Origin: CAVTWS01 sp963738445
GTDB lineage: Bacteria; Actinomycetota; Acidimicrobiia; Acidimicrobiales; SHLQ01
DNA: 64,000 nt
Assembly (NCBI GenBank): GCA_963738445.1
Contig: CAVTWS010000003.1
Span: 49,466 to 113,465, forward strand
Reading direction: 5' to 3'
Part shown: positions 8,841-17,646 of the stretch, piece after piece
Numbering within the stretch: the stretch's first letter is position 1
How the letters are laid out: each line of letters begins with the position of its first letter
The notes under the pieces: model-generated
Told to the model about the DNA's origin: nothing
What the model saw: only the letters and a program-made list of their open reading frames with translations
The model's database searches: none
Program-made: the position numbers and the translations under genes

Positions 8841-9919
8841 GCACCGCAGCCCCATCCAGCTCGGCGGCCCAGACCTCGGCGGCCCAGACTTCGACGGCCC
8901 AGACCTCGACCGGCCAGACCGGCCCGGTGCGGACCATCAGCTACGTGGCCGCCTTCATCGAAGCCGTGAAGATCGAGATGGCGATGGACCCTGACGTGTT
9001 CATCGCCGGGGAGGATGTCGGCGCCCACGGCGGCGTGTTCCACACGTTCGACGGCATCCAGGCCGAGTTCGGCGAACGCCGGGCGGTCGACACCCCGATC
9101 AGTGAACAGGCGATCATCGGTCTCGGCATCGGGGCCGCCCTCACCGGGCTCCGGCCCATCGTCGACCTGATGTTCATGGACTTCACCCTCGTCGCCGCCG
9201 ACCAGATCGCCAATCAGGCCGCGAAGCTCAAGTACATGTTCGGCGGTGCGGCCCGGCTGCCCCTGACCATCACCACCTCGGCCGGGGCCGGGCTGTCGGC
9301 GGCCGCGCAGCACAGCCAGACCCTCGAGGCGCTGTTCTGCCACATCCCGGGGATCAAGGTCGTCTACCCGTCGAACGCCTACGACGTGAAGGGCCTCATG
9401 GCGGCCAGCATCCGTGAGGACAACCCCACCCTTTTCGTCCTGCACAAGCGGATGCTCGGGGTGAAGGGCGACGTGCCCGAGGAGCGATACGAGATCCCGC
9501 TCGGGGTGGCATCTGTGGCCTGGACGGGCGAGGACCTCACGCTGGTGTCGTGGGGCAAGACCGTCAACGACTGCCTCGGCGCGGCCGACCTGCTGGCCGC
9601 CGAAGGCGTGAGCTGCGAGGTCATCGATCTCCGCACGTTGTCCCCGCTCGATCTCGACACGGTGGCGACGTCGGTCCGCAAGACCAACCGGGTCGTGATC
9701 GCCCACGAGGCCGTGCGATTCGGTGGCTTCGGCGCCGAGGTGGCGGCGCAGATCCAGGAGGCCGTCTTCGACCACCTCGACGCGCCGGTCGGACGGGTGG
9801 CGGCTCCATCGTCTCCGATCCCGTTCAGCCCGGCGCTCGAGAAGCTCTACGTGCCCGATGCCGCCCGCATCGCCGACGGCGCCCGCGAGGCGCTGGCCCG
9901 TCCGTTGCTGGGAGCCTGA
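8837..9919 (+). CDS. acoB: TPP-dependent dehydrogenase E1 beta (acetoin/pyruvate type)
   Basis: A 360-residue transketolase-fold beta subunit pairing with the preceding E1 alpha. Family motifs include FIAGEDVGAHGGVFHTF, DTPISEQAIIGLGIGAAL, LMFMDF and, late in the protein, SWGKTV. The GTG start overlaps the E1alpha stop. The first 25 residues are an unusual Ser/Ala/Gln/Thr-rich extension produced by four 15-bp tandem repeats (8861-8920); the conserved domain begins at about TISYVAAFIEAVK. The AcoX-like gene begins 5 nt after its stop, so the whole cluster is one operon. Confidence 0.92.
   Translation: MSTAAPSSSAAQTSAAQTSTAQTSTGQTGPVRTISYVAAFIEAVKIEMAMDPDVFIAGEDVGAHGGVFHTFDGIQAEFGERRAVDTPISEQAIIGLGIGAALTGLRPIVDLMFMDFTLVAADQIANQAAKLKYMFGGAARLPLTITTSAGAGLSAAAQHSQTLEALFCHIPGIKVVYPSNAYDVKGLMAASIREDNPTLFVLHKRMLGVKGDVPEERYEIPLGVASVAWTGEDLTLVSWGKTVNDCLGAADLLAAEGVSCEVIDLRTLSPLDLDTVATSVRKTNRVVIAHEAVRFGGFGAEVAAQIQEAVFDHLDAPVGRVAAPSSPIPFSPALEKLYVPDAARIADGAREALARPLLGA
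8861..8920. repeat. 15-bp tandem repeat encoding E1beta N-terminal tail
   Basis: Four tandem copies of a 15-bp unit close to TCGGCGGCCCAGACC (8861-8875, 8876-8890, 8891-8905, 8906-8920). They encode repeated S-A-A-Q-T-like pentapeptides. Confidence 0.8.
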
Positions 9920-9923
9920 CCGG

Positions 9924-10919
9924 GTGGGGTCGGTCGGGATCATCGTCAATCCGTGGGCCGGTAAGGACTTCCGGCGCCTCCGCGCCGCCGTGGGCCACAC
10001 CTCCGACTCGGCGAAGATCGGGACCATCCGCCGGGTGGCCGTCGCCGCCCTCGAAGCCGGCGCCGACCGCGTCTACGCCGCCCGCGACACCGGCCGGCTC
10101 GCCGAGCGGGCCGTGGCGGATCTGCCGGGCACGGAGCTGGTCGACGGACCGGACACCGGTTCGGCGCTCGACACGCGGCGGGCGGCCGGGCAGATGGCCG
10201 AACTGGGCGCCGGCCCGGTGGTGGTGCTCGGCGGCGACGGCACCTGCCGCGACGCCGCACTCGGCTGGCCGGACATGCCCATGATCCCGATCTCCACCGG
10301 AACGAACAACGTGTTCCCGACCATCGTCGACGGCTCCTCGGCCGGCACCGCCGCCGGTCTCATCGCCCGGGGCGCCCTCGCCCTCGACGACGTGAGCGCC
10401 CGCGCCAAGACCCTCACCGTCACCGCCGGTGACACGACCGATGTCGCCCTCGTCGACGTCGCGCTCGTCGACACCGTCGGGGTCGGAGCCCGGGCCATTC
10501 TCGGCGCCGCCTGCGTTCGGGCCGTCGTGGCGGCCATCGCCTCTCCGGCCTCGACCGGTCTCTCCAGCATCGCCGGTCGCGTCCACCCGCTCGGCCGGCA
10601 CGAACCGGGGGCGGTCGCCATCACCTGCGCACCCCCGCACGAGGCACCCCGCCGGGTCCGGGCGCCGCTCGTGCCCGGCTCCTTCGACACGGTGGGCATC
10701 GCCTCCGCCGACCTGCTGGCCGACGGTGACACGGTGCGCTTCACCGGTCCAGGTGTGCTGGCGCTCGACGGCGAGCGGGAGCTCCTCGTCGCCGCCGGCG
10801 AGCCCATCCGGGTGACCGTGCGGTTCGACGGACCCCGCGTGGTGGATGTTCCCCGTGCCCTCCAGTTGGCGGCCGAACGCCGCCTCTTCGATGTTTCGGA
10901 GACCGACGATGCCCGTTGA
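9924..10919 (+). CDS. acoX: AcoX-like ATP-NAD kinase family protein
   Basis: A 331-residue protein of the NAD-kinase/AcoX superfamily. It begins SVGIIVNPWAGKDFRR, has the nucleotide-binding motif VVLGGDGTCRD, and continues IPISTGTNNVFP, as in AcoX proteins encoded within acetoin-degradation operons. The role of AcoX is not firmly established in this family. GTG 9924 is chosen because it directly follows the E1beta stop and is preceded by GGAG at 9911-9914. Its end overlaps the ATG of the lipoyl protein by 11 nt. Its presence is the best evidence that the complex is acetoin-type rather than the housekeeping pyruvate dehydrogenase. Confidence 0.82.
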   Translation: MGSVGIIVNPWAGKDFRRLRAAVGHTSDSAKIGTIRRVAVAALEAGADRVYAARDTGRLAERAVADLPGTELVDGPDTGSALDTRRAAGQMAELGAGPVVVLGGDGTCRDAALGWPDMPMIPISTGTNNVFPTIVDGSSAGTAAGLIARGALALDDVSARAKTLTVTAGDTTDVALVDVALVDTVGVGARAILGAACVRAVVAAIASPASTGLSSIAGRVHPLGRHEPGAVAITCAPPHEAPRRVRAPLVPGSFDTVGIASADLLADGDTVRFTGPGVLALDGERELLVAAGEPIRVTVRFDGPRVVDVPRALQLAAERRLFDVSETDDAR

Positions 10920-11430
10920 CGTGCCCATGCCCAAGCTCGGTCTCACCATGCAGGAAGGCCGGATCATCGAGTGGCTCGTGCCCGATGGTGCGCTCGTCGT
11001 CGCCGACGACGAGCTCCTCCTGATCGAGACCGACAAGACGGAGACCGCGGTGGGTTCGCCCGGTGCCGGCCGGCTCCACCAGATCGGCCAGCCCGGCCAG
11101 ACCTTCGAGTGCGGGCTGCGGATCGCTCTGCTGTTGGCGGAGGGAGAAGGCGCTCCGGCCCCATCGGCGGCTGCCCCGAACGCCGGTCCGGCTCTAATCG
11201 CCGATGGCGCGCCGACCGCACCTGCCGCCGGCGCGCCGACGCCACCCGCTCAGGCAGTCCCGACCCCCGCGGCGGTGCCGACACCGGCCGGCGGGCGACT
11301 CCTCGTCTCACCCAACGCCCGGCGCGTGGCGGCGGAGCACGGCATCGGCCTGACCACGATCCGCGGCACCGGTCCCGGCGGTCGCATCGTGTCCGAGGAC
11401 GTGGAAGCCGCGCTCGCCGCGGGCCGGTGA
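10909..11430 (+). CDS. E2 component, lipoyl and E3-binding domains only
   Basis: A 173-residue polypeptide holding the N-terminal half of a dihydrolipoamide acyltransferase. The lipoyl domain (residues about 1-78) carries the modified lysine in IETDKTETA. An Ala/Pro-rich linker of about 50 residues follows, then a peripheral subunit-binding domain (SPNARRVAAEHGIGL to TGPGGRIVSEDV). It ends there at TGA 11428-11430, overlapping a GTG start of the catalytic half. E2 is usually one chain, so this is a split arrangement. No dihydrolipoamide dehydrogenase (E3) gene is nearby. Confidence 0.85.
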   Translation: MPVDVPMPKLGLTMQEGRIIEWLVPDGALVVADDELLLIETDKTETAVGSPGAGRLHQIGQPGQTFECGLRIALLLAEGEGAPAPSAAAPNAGPALIADGAPTAPAAGAPTPPAQAVPTPAAVPTPAGGRLLVSPNARRVAAEHGIGLTTIRGTGPGGRIVSEDVEAALAAGR

Positions 11431-12367
11431 CCGGCGCGGCGTCCTTGACCGGAGGGAGTCCAGGCCCGCTCGATGGGGGCCCGGCTTCGTTCGTGGTGGC
11501 GACCGCGGCGGCCCGCCAACTCGCCGACCTGCTCGGCATCGATCTCCGCCTGGTTCCGTCCGACCCGGTCGAGCAGCGGGTCACCCGCGACCGGTCGCGG
11601 AACACATCCGCCGGTTGCTCCAGGCGCACGCCCCCGCGCCGACATCGACCGTCCCGGCCACTGCTGCCGCGTTGGCGCCGTTGCTGCAGACGCCGGCCGA
11701 GGTGATCCCGCTCACCGGGATGCGGGGCACCATTGCCCGGAGGATGCACGCCTCGCTCCAGGAGATGGCGCAGCTCACCCTGACCATGGACGCCGACCTG
11801 ACCATCGTCGTCGCCGAGCGCGACCGGCGCCGATCGGCGGGCGAGCCGACGCCGTCGATCACCGACTTCGTGGTGAGCGCGACCGCCCGAGCCCTGCTGG
11901 CGCACCCCCGCCTCAACGCCCAGCTGACGGCGGAGGGCATCGCCCTGCTCCCCGACGTCCATGTGGGCCTCGCCGTGGCGCTCGACGGAGGGCTGGTCGT
12001 GCCCGTCGTATGCGACACCGCGACCCGCTCCCTCGAGGACCTGTCCGCCGAGACGACCCGCCTCGCCGCCGCGGCGCGGGCCGGAACCCTTCAGCCCACC
12101 GACCTCGAAGGCGGCACGTTCGCGGTGAGCGCGCTCGGCACCTTCGGAGTCGACAGCTTCACCCCCGTGATCAACCCGCCCAACGTCGGCATCCTCGGTA
12201 TCGGCCGGCTCCGGCAGGACATCGTCCTCGTCGACGGCATCGTGGCCACCGTGCCCTGCCTGACCCTCAGCCTCACGTGGGACCACCGAGTGGTCGACGG
12301 CGTACCCGCAGCCGCGTTCTGCCGCACCATCGTCGAGGTGCTGGCCGACCCGAGCAGCTGGACCTGA
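11427..12367 (+). CDS. E2 component, catalytic acyltransferase half, one frame slip
   Basis: It begins at GTG 11427 (GTGA overlap with the previous gene). A second subunit-binding-like segment (ATAAARQLADLLGIDLRLV) comes first. The frame breaks near 11590-11597 in a CCGG run, where one base appears to be missing, and resumes as VAEHIRRLLQAHAPAP. The catalytic domain then runs from GMRGTIARRMHASLQEMAQLT to LTWDHRVVDGVPAAAF, which contains the H-x3-D-G active-site motif. It would move the acyl group from lipoamide to CoA. There is no lipoyl domain on this chain, so it depends on the preceding polypeptide. Confidence 0.82.
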
Positions 12368-12389
12368 GGCTCGGGGGCCCCACGAACCC

Positions 12390-12440
12390 AGCGACCAGCC
12401 TGGGCTCAGCGACCAGCCTGGGCTCAGCGACCGGCCCGAC
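12390..12440. repeat. 18-bp tandem repeat
   Basis: Two exact copies of an 18-bp unit AGCGACCAGCCTGGGCTC (12390-12407, 12408-12425) and a diverged third copy. They lie between the ends of the convergent E2 and LLM genes. Confidence 0.8.
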
Positions 12441-12441
12441 G

Positions 12442-13433
12442 TCAGCGGCCAGCGAGCGCGGCGACGACGGGGGCGAACGCCTCCAGGTACCGCTGGGCGA
12501 CGGTGACGTAGCTGACGCCGAACTGCTCACGCCGCTCCATCAGCGTGTCGCACACCTGCTCGACCGACCCGAAGAAGGCATGGGGATGCGTGGCGAACTC
12601 CCCGACCGGGACCCCGAACCGCTGGGCCATGGCGTCGAGTTGGTCCGGGGCGTCGGCGCCCACCGCCACGAAGTAGGCGCCGATCTCGATCTCCAGATCG
12701 TCGAAACGATCCCCGGCCCCGCCCGGATCCAGTCGATCTTCTGGGCGGTCTGGTCCGCGCCCGAACTGGCCACGCTCGCGCCGCCGAGCCGTCCCGACGA
12801 GTTGTCGAAGTTGAGGCTGACGATGTCGGCCTTCGCTCCGGCCAGGCCCAGGACCCGGGGCGACCCACCACCGATCATGATCGGCGGGCCCGACCGGTCA
12901 CCCGAGCCCGGGCGCTGCACCGGCACGGGCCGGCCGCTGAAACCCGACACGTCGACGTGGGCGCCGTGCACCTCGATGGGTTCGCCGCTCCAGTGCGCCC
13001 GCAGCACGTCGACCGTCTCGTCGAGCCGCTCGATCCGTCGACCCGGCCGTTGCATCGCGATGCCGAGGCCGTCGTATTCGTCGCGGACCCATCCGGCGCC
13101 GAGCCCGACCTCCAGGCGTCCACCCGACAGCAGGTCGAGGGTGGCCATCTCCTTGGCCAGCACGACCGGGTGGTGGTAATCGCACACGAACACCCGGCAT
13201 CCCACCCGCAGCGTGCTGGTGGCGGCGGCGGCGTACGCGATCGACACCACCGGCGCCATGTCGACCGGGCGGTGCCCGCTCGCCTCGGCGATCGGACCCG
13301 GCCCGAAGTAGTGGTCGGTGCTGAACAACGTGGCGTAACCGAGTGACTCGACCCGCTGCACCAGCGCCATCCAGTCCTCCGCCGAGTTGGCCTCGAACGC
13401 CTGCAACCCGAACCGGAACGGACGTGGACTCAT
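12442..13433 (-). CDS. LLM-class F420-dependent oxidoreductase, one frame slip
   Basis: A luciferase-fold TIM-barrel oxidoreductase of about 330 residues that likely uses F420. The N-terminal FRFGLQAFEAN, STDHYFGP, GCRVFVCDYHHPVVLAKEMATLDLLSGGRLEVGLGAGW and PIMIGGGSPRVL are typical. The frame breaks near 12712, after KIDWIRAG, where one G seems lost from a G run. The expected end (GDRFDDLEIEIGAYFVAVGA to VVAALAGR) is intact in the next frame. ATG 13433 has AAGGGG 9 nt upstream. It is divergent from the swivel-domain gene at 13574, with operator-like site A between them. Confidence 0.82.
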
Positions 13434-13482
13434 GGGTTGTTCCCCTTCGATGTGACCGGAGACCGGCGCAGGATCTAAATTT

Positions 13483-13500
13483 ACTAACCGGGCGATTAGT
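13483..13500. promoter_or_regulatory. Operator-like palindrome, site A
   Basis: ACTAACC-GGGC-GATTAGT: an 18-bp near-palindrome with half-sites ACTAACC and GATTAGT and a 4-bp gap. It lies between the divergent LLM (50 bp away) and swivel-domain (74 bp away) genes. Same family as sites B, C, E, F, H and I. Confidence 0.6.
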
Positions 13501-13573
13501 TCTACCGATTCGCCGCGCGCTCGCCGCCCCGTGGACCACGGCGACGCGACACGTCCGTCAAAGGGGGACAACA

Positions 13574-15305
13574 ATGCTGGGTGATCGCTGGATCTGTGAC
13601 CGTGTGCCGACGGAACGGTTTCCCGACTACACCCGCGGCAACGCCGGCGAGGTGCTGGCCGACCCCGTCAGCCCGCTCGGCTGGACGTTCGGCTGGGAGG
13701 ACGGCGCGGTCCTCGGGTGCGTCGACGGCTTCGAGCAGATGGGGATCTTCGACGCCAACGAGTACGGCACCCGGCCGAATCTTTCGGGCTGTTCGGCGGC
13801 TACTTCTACAACTCGTTGACGCAGGGCCGCCTGTTCGGCGTACGCCGCGGCGCCGGCTGGCAGGCCGATCGACCAGGTTACTTCGACACGACCAGCCAGA
13901 CCATCCCGCCGTACGTCGAGAGGGATTGGCACGACTCGCCCCGTCACACCGAGAAGCTCGCCGGCACATGGGGTGGCTCACCACGCTCGACACGGTGCCC
14001 GAGATCGACCTGCAGAAGCTCGAGGCCAAGGCGCTCCGCGACAGCCGTCCCGACCTGTCGAGGCTGACCGACGCCCAGCTGCTCGCCCGCGCCCGCACCA
14101 TCCAACGGCACTTGCGGGCCATGTTCTCCCAGGTGGTCTGGGCGTCGATGGGCAGCGGCATCGGACCCGGCATCCTCGCCCCCATGATCGGCGAGTCCGA
14201 CCCCGCCGCGGTCACCAAGCTCATGACCGGCATCGGCGACGTCGACTCAGCGGACATCGCGGCCCAGATCTTCAACATCTCCCGCATCGTTCGAGATTCG
14301 CCGGAGCTGATGGCCGAGTTCGACGGCGACCTCGACGGCCTGCTCGATCGCGTCGCCAAGATGGACACACCCGCCGCCATGCGGTTCCTCGCCGCCGTCG
14401 ACGGGTTCATGTACGAGCACGGCAGCCGCGGGCCCAACGAGTGGGACATCTACGCCTGGGGCTACGAGACCCGCCCCACGCTCCTGTGGCAGGCGATCGA
14501 ACGGGCCCGGGGCGCCGACGAGGAATCCAACCCGGTCGCCACCGTCGCCCGGGGAGCCGCCGAACGAAACCGGGTCATCGCCCGCTACGAGGAGGCCTTC
14601 TCCGGAAACGACGACGCGCTCGCCGCCTTCCACATCGCGGTGAAGGCGATCGAGGTCTTCATGGCCGCCCGCGAGCGGTGCAAGTCGAGCAACATCCGGG
14701 CCCACGGCGAGGTGCGCATGTGTTTCGGCGAGCTCGGACGCCGCATGACCGAGCGCGGGCACCTGGCCCACGGGCGCCAGATCTACATGTTGCTGTCGAG
14801 CGAGCTCGATGCGTTCATGGTCGATCCCGGTTCGTTGGTCACCACCCTCGAGCGACGGGAGCAGGACTACCTGGCGTTGTACGACCTCGAACCGCCCTAC
14901 ATCGTCGACGGCACCGTCCGGCCGCTCGGCGAATGGGCTCGGCGCAACAGCACCGAGGTCGAGCTGGTGGCGGTCGGCGACGTGCTCCAGGGCGTCGCCG
15001 GGTCGCCGGGTCACGTGACGGGCACCGCCCGGATCCTGCTCGACCTGAACGACCCGAGCCGGCTCGAACCAGGCGACATCCTCATCGCCCCGTCGACCGA
15101 CCCGTCGTGGACACCGCTGTTCCTCGCCGCCGGTGGCGTGATCACCAACATCGGGGCCATCGGCACCCACGCGGTCATCGTCAGCCGCGAGCTCGGCATC
15201 CCGTGCGTCCCGTCGATCCCCGAGGCCACCCGTCGCATCCCCGATGGCGCCACCATCACCCTCGACGGCAGCATCGGCACCGTCACGATCGACGCCCTGC
15301 CCTGA
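13574..15305 (+). CDS. PEP-utilising swivel-domain protein (paralog 1), two frame slips
   Basis: A protein of about 577 residues. The N-terminal part (RFPDYTRGNAGEVLADPVSPLGWT) resembles the substrate domain of rifampin-phosphotransferase and PEP-synthase-like proteins. The C-terminal 80 residues are the phospho-histidine swivel domain (GDILIAPSTDPSWTPLF, then GAIGTHAVIVSRELGIP with the probable phospho-acceptor His). There is no ATP-grasp domain. Two single-base losses shift the frame, near 13786 and near 13968; alignment with the intact paralog at 18961 shows the continuity. The ATG is preceded by AAGGGGG. An ABM gene and SnoaL genes follow on the same strand. The substrate is unknown. Confidence 0.78.
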
Positions 15306-15340
15306 CACCACCGGACCGCCACGATCCACCAGGAGTCCCT

Positions 15341-15745
15341 GTGATCGCCATCATCGGACACATCGACGTCGACCCGGCGGTGCGCGACCAACTGGTCGCC
15401 TCCACCGCCGACCTCCAGCGGGCCACCCGCGCCGAGGAACCGGGTTGCCTCACGTACACGATCGCCGCCGACCCGGCCGACGGGAGCCGCATCAGCATCG
15501 TGGAGCTCTGGGCCACGGCCGCCGACCTTGACGCCCATTTCCAGCACCCGAACTTCTGGGCCACCGGCGCCGCGCTCCGGGTCGCCCCCCGCCTCGGGGG
15601 CGGCTCGGCCAAGTACCGCATCGACGCCACCGACCCGGTGAAAGGCCCCGACGGCGCGGCGTCGTCCACGTTCTGGTCGACGGGGGAAGGGTCGACCGGG
15701 GAGGAGCGCTGGGGGGCGGACCGGGATGATGTTGGACGCCGCTGA
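15341..15745 (+). CDS. Antibiotic-biosynthesis-monooxygenase (ABM) domain protein
   Basis: A 134-residue small protein with a dimeric alpha/beta-barrel ABM fold: IAIIGHIDVDPAVRDQLVASTADLQRATRAEEPGCLTYTIAADP, then ISIVELWATAADLDAHFQHPNF. Such proteins act on aromatic or polyketide substrates without cofactors, or bind small molecules. The GTG start at 15341 has AGGAG at 15331-15335. The last 30 residues are a low-complexity tail. A paralog with the same core lies at 58196-58537. It is probably co-transcribed with the swivel-domain gene upstream. Confidence 0.82.
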   Translation: MIAIIGHIDVDPAVRDQLVASTADLQRATRAEEPGCLTYTIAADPADGSRISIVELWATAADLDAHFQHPNFWATGAALRVAPRLGGGSAKYRIDATDPVKGPDGAASSTFWSTGEGSTGEERWGADRDDVGRR

Positions 15746-15906
15746 CCACGTCGAGATCCATCACCTGCTGGCCCGGGTACGGTCACCTGCTCGACGCCCG
15801 CGAGTGGGCCGCCTTCACCGACCTGTTCGTCGCCGACGCAGTGGTCGACTACACCGAGAAGCGCTGCTCCGGCCGCTGGACCCACATCTTGGAGGAGACC
15901 CATTCC
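15726..15906 (+). pseudogene. SnoaL-like 5' gene remnant
   Basis: It starts MMLDAADHVEIHHLLAR. After skipping one base at about 15776 (GGG run) it continues YGHLLDAREWAAFTDLFVADAVVDYT, the N-terminal half of a SnoaL/NTF2-like protein. The similarity ends there, and the frame runs into the complete SnoaL gene beginning at 15907. It looks like a truncated duplicate whose 3' half was lost. Confidence 0.55.
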
Positions 15907-16323
15907 ATGTCCGACCGTGACGCCATCATCGACCTCGCCGTCGCCTACACGTGGGCGCTCGACACGAAGCGGATCGACGAGCTCCGCGACATCTTCCTGC
16001 CCGAGGCCACCGCCTCGCTCCGCGGCGTCGAGTGCCAGGGGGTCGACGCCATCATCGATCGCATCGGCGGCGCGATCCTCCGCCTCGACCGGACGCAGCA
16101 CCTGGTCGGCAACCACCAGGTGACCGTCGACGGCGATCGGGGCACCCACCGCTGCCACCTCCAGAGCCAGCACGTGAAGGAGGGCACCGAGGGGGGCGAC
16201 AACTTCATCGTGGGGGGCTACTACGAGGACCAGGTCGTGCGGATCCCGGGCGGCTGGCGCATCGCCCACCGCGTCATGCAGCAGACGTGGACCGAGGGCA
16301 ACCCGGCGGTCACCCGGCGCTGA
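15907..16323 (+). CDS. SnoaL/NTF2-like domain protein
   Basis: A 138-residue NTF2-fold protein: MSDRDAIIDLAVAYTWALDTKRIDELRDIF, then GVDAIIDRIGGAI, LVGNHQVTVDGDRGTHRCHLQSQHV and VGGYYEDQVVRIPGGWRIAHRVM. This cone-shaped fold serves in isomerases, dehydratases and small-molecule binding. GGAGGAG lies at 15892-15898, 9-11 nt upstream of the ATG. It follows a broken SnoaL copy in the same operon as the swivel-domain and ABM genes. Two further SnoaL-like genes are at 47625 and 51811. No catalytic assignment is possible. Confidence 0.8.
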   Translation: MSDRDAIIDLAVAYTWALDTKRIDELRDIFLPEATASLRGVECQGVDAIIDRIGGAILRLDRTQHLVGNHQVTVDGDRGTHRCHLQSQHVKEGTEGGDNFIVGGYYEDQVVRIPGGWRIAHRVMQQTWTEGNPAVTRR

Positions 16324-16338
16324 CCCGCCACGCCCCGT

Positions 16339-16956
16339 TCACGACTCCCGATTCGCACCGGCGATGCGCGCCGCGATGGCGCCGACCTCCACCATGAAAC
16401 GACGCGGCCCGAGGGCGCGGTAGCTGCGATCGCGGGTCAGCATCGATGCGGCCGTGGTTTCGAGCAACGACACGAGTCCCACGGCGATCACCCCCGCATC
16501 GGCCAAGGCCAGCGGCCCCCGGCTGGCCCGCACGGCGTGTCGGAACTCGTCGACCAGCTCGTGGCGGATCTCCCGCCGAAGCGCCTCGACCATCGGGTTC
16601 AACCCGTTCGACGACACGAAGTAGACGGCACTCGCCGGACGCCGCTCGGCGACGAAGGCGACGATGTCGGCCAGCACCAGCTGCACCGCGTCGGCAGACC
16701 CGACGCCCGGCACCAGGGCGGGCCGGCGTCGGCTGCGGGTGTGGGCGAGCAGGTCGTCGCCGAACCCGCGCATGCCTTCGAGGAGGATCTGCTCCTTCGA
16801 CGCGAAGTGGTAGTACACGGCGGCCGGGGTCATCCCCACCTTGGCGGCGATGTCGGCGATCGTGACGTCGTCGATCGCCGTGGCCGCGAACAGCCTCATC
16901 GCCCCGTCGATCACCTCGTTGCGCCGCGAGGGACGATGGGCAGGTCGGCGATCCAC
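16339..16956 (-). CDS. TetR-family transcriptional regulator
   Basis: A 205-residue TetR repressor. The helix-turn-helix is in RLFAATAIDDVTIADIAAKVGMTPAAVYYHFASKEQIL. The ligand domain follows and is of unknown specificity. The GTG start at 16956 is 29 bp from the GTG of a divergent TetR paralog with a near-identical lead-in (PAHRPSRRNEVI versus PAHRPSRRHEII). This suggests an inverted duplication of one regulator followed by divergence of the C-terminal domains. It is convergent with the SnoaL gene. Confidence 0.88.
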   Translation of the reverse strand: MDRRPAHRPSRRNEVIDGAMRLFAATAIDDVTIADIAAKVGMTPAAVYYHFASKEQILLEGMRGFGDDLLAHTRSRRRPALVPGVGSADAVQLVLADIVAFVAERRPASAVYFVSSNGLNPMVEALRREIRHELVDEFRHAVRASRGPLALADAGVIAVGLVSLLETTAASMLTRDRSYRALGPRRFMVEVGAIAARIAGANRES

Positions 16957-16985
16957 CGAGGCATCGATGTCCCTACAGTAGGCGG
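16957..16985. promoter_or_regulatory. 29-bp divergent promoter between two TetR genes
   Basis: A very short divergent intergenic region. It contains the palindrome CTACAGTAG (16973-16981). TACAGT is a possible -10 for the plus-strand gene, 6-7 nt before its GTG, implying a leaderless mRNA. Any regulator bound here would affect both genes. Confidence 0.45.
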
Positions 16986-17624
16986 GTGGATGATGCCCCG
17001 GCCGACTCGGCGCCGCGCCAGCCGGCGCACCGACCGTCCCGTCGCCACGAGATCATCGCCGCGGCCATCAGGATGTTCGCCCGGAAGGGTTTTGTCGACA
17101 CCTCGATCGGCGACATCGCCGAGGAGGCCACCGTCGCCGCCACCGCCGTCTACTACCACTTCTCCGGCAAGGAGGAGTTGTTCAACGCGGCGATTGGAAA
17201 GGTGTTCGACGCCATCAGCGAAGTCGTGTCCGGCGTGCGGGGCGAGGCGAGCGAGATCGTCGATGAAGCGACGCTCGACCGGGTGATCGACGCCGTGTGG
17301 GTGTGGGTCGACACCCACCCCGACGAGGCGACCCTCGTCCACCTGCAACTCCCGGGCGCCACCCGCCAGATCACCGCGATACGCCACGAGTTCGAGGAAC
17401 TGCACGTCGAGCGGGCCTTCGGATACCTGGGGCCGCGACTGACCCGCCAGCGGGTTCCGGCGGCGCGGCGGGCAGTGGAGACCCTGTCGGTCCGCACGCT
17501 GGTCGACCTGCTGATCTCGGTGCACTCGATGCGGTTGGCCGACGGGCCGTTGAGCGAGGAGCCGAGCGCCGAGTTGCAGGCCTCCGTGCGCCGCCTCGCC
17601 CACCGGTTGGTCACCGTCGACTGA
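16986..17624 (+). CDS. TetR-family transcriptional regulator
   Basis: A 212-residue TetR repressor. DNA-binding region: EIIAAAIRMFARKGFVDTSIGDIAEEATVAATAVYYHFSGKEELF. The C-terminal ligand domain differs from that of its divergent neighbour. The GTG start and the short 29-bp shared promoter suggest a leaderless transcript. It converges on the Rieske oxygenase gene at 17647. Its target could be the adjacent Rieske/SnoaL genes or the wider set of ACTAACC-type sites; the sequence does not decide. Confidence 0.88.
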   Translation: MDDAPADSAPRQPAHRPSRRHEIIAAAIRMFARKGFVDTSIGDIAEEATVAATAVYYHFSGKEELFNAAIGKVFDAISEVVSGVRGEASEIVDEATLDRVIDAVWVWVDTHPDEATLVHLQLPGATRQITAIRHEFEELHVERAFGYLGPRLTRQRVPAARRAVETLSVRTLVDLLISVHSMRLADGPLSEEPSAELQASVRRLAHRLVTVD

Positions 17625-17646
17625 TCGTTGGTCCGGTGACCGGTGC

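Noticed and set aside
7874..9919. One long 681-residue reading frame joining E1alpha and E1beta
   Set aside because: Between 8722 and 8837 the long frame encodes nonsense Arg-rich sequence, while the neighbouring frame holds the true E1alpha C-terminus ending at TGA 8838. The two genes are separate and one base is out of phase.
12390..12440. CRISPR-like repeat array
   Set aside because: The units are contiguous 18-bp tandem copies without unique spacers, only two to three in number, and no cas genes are present.
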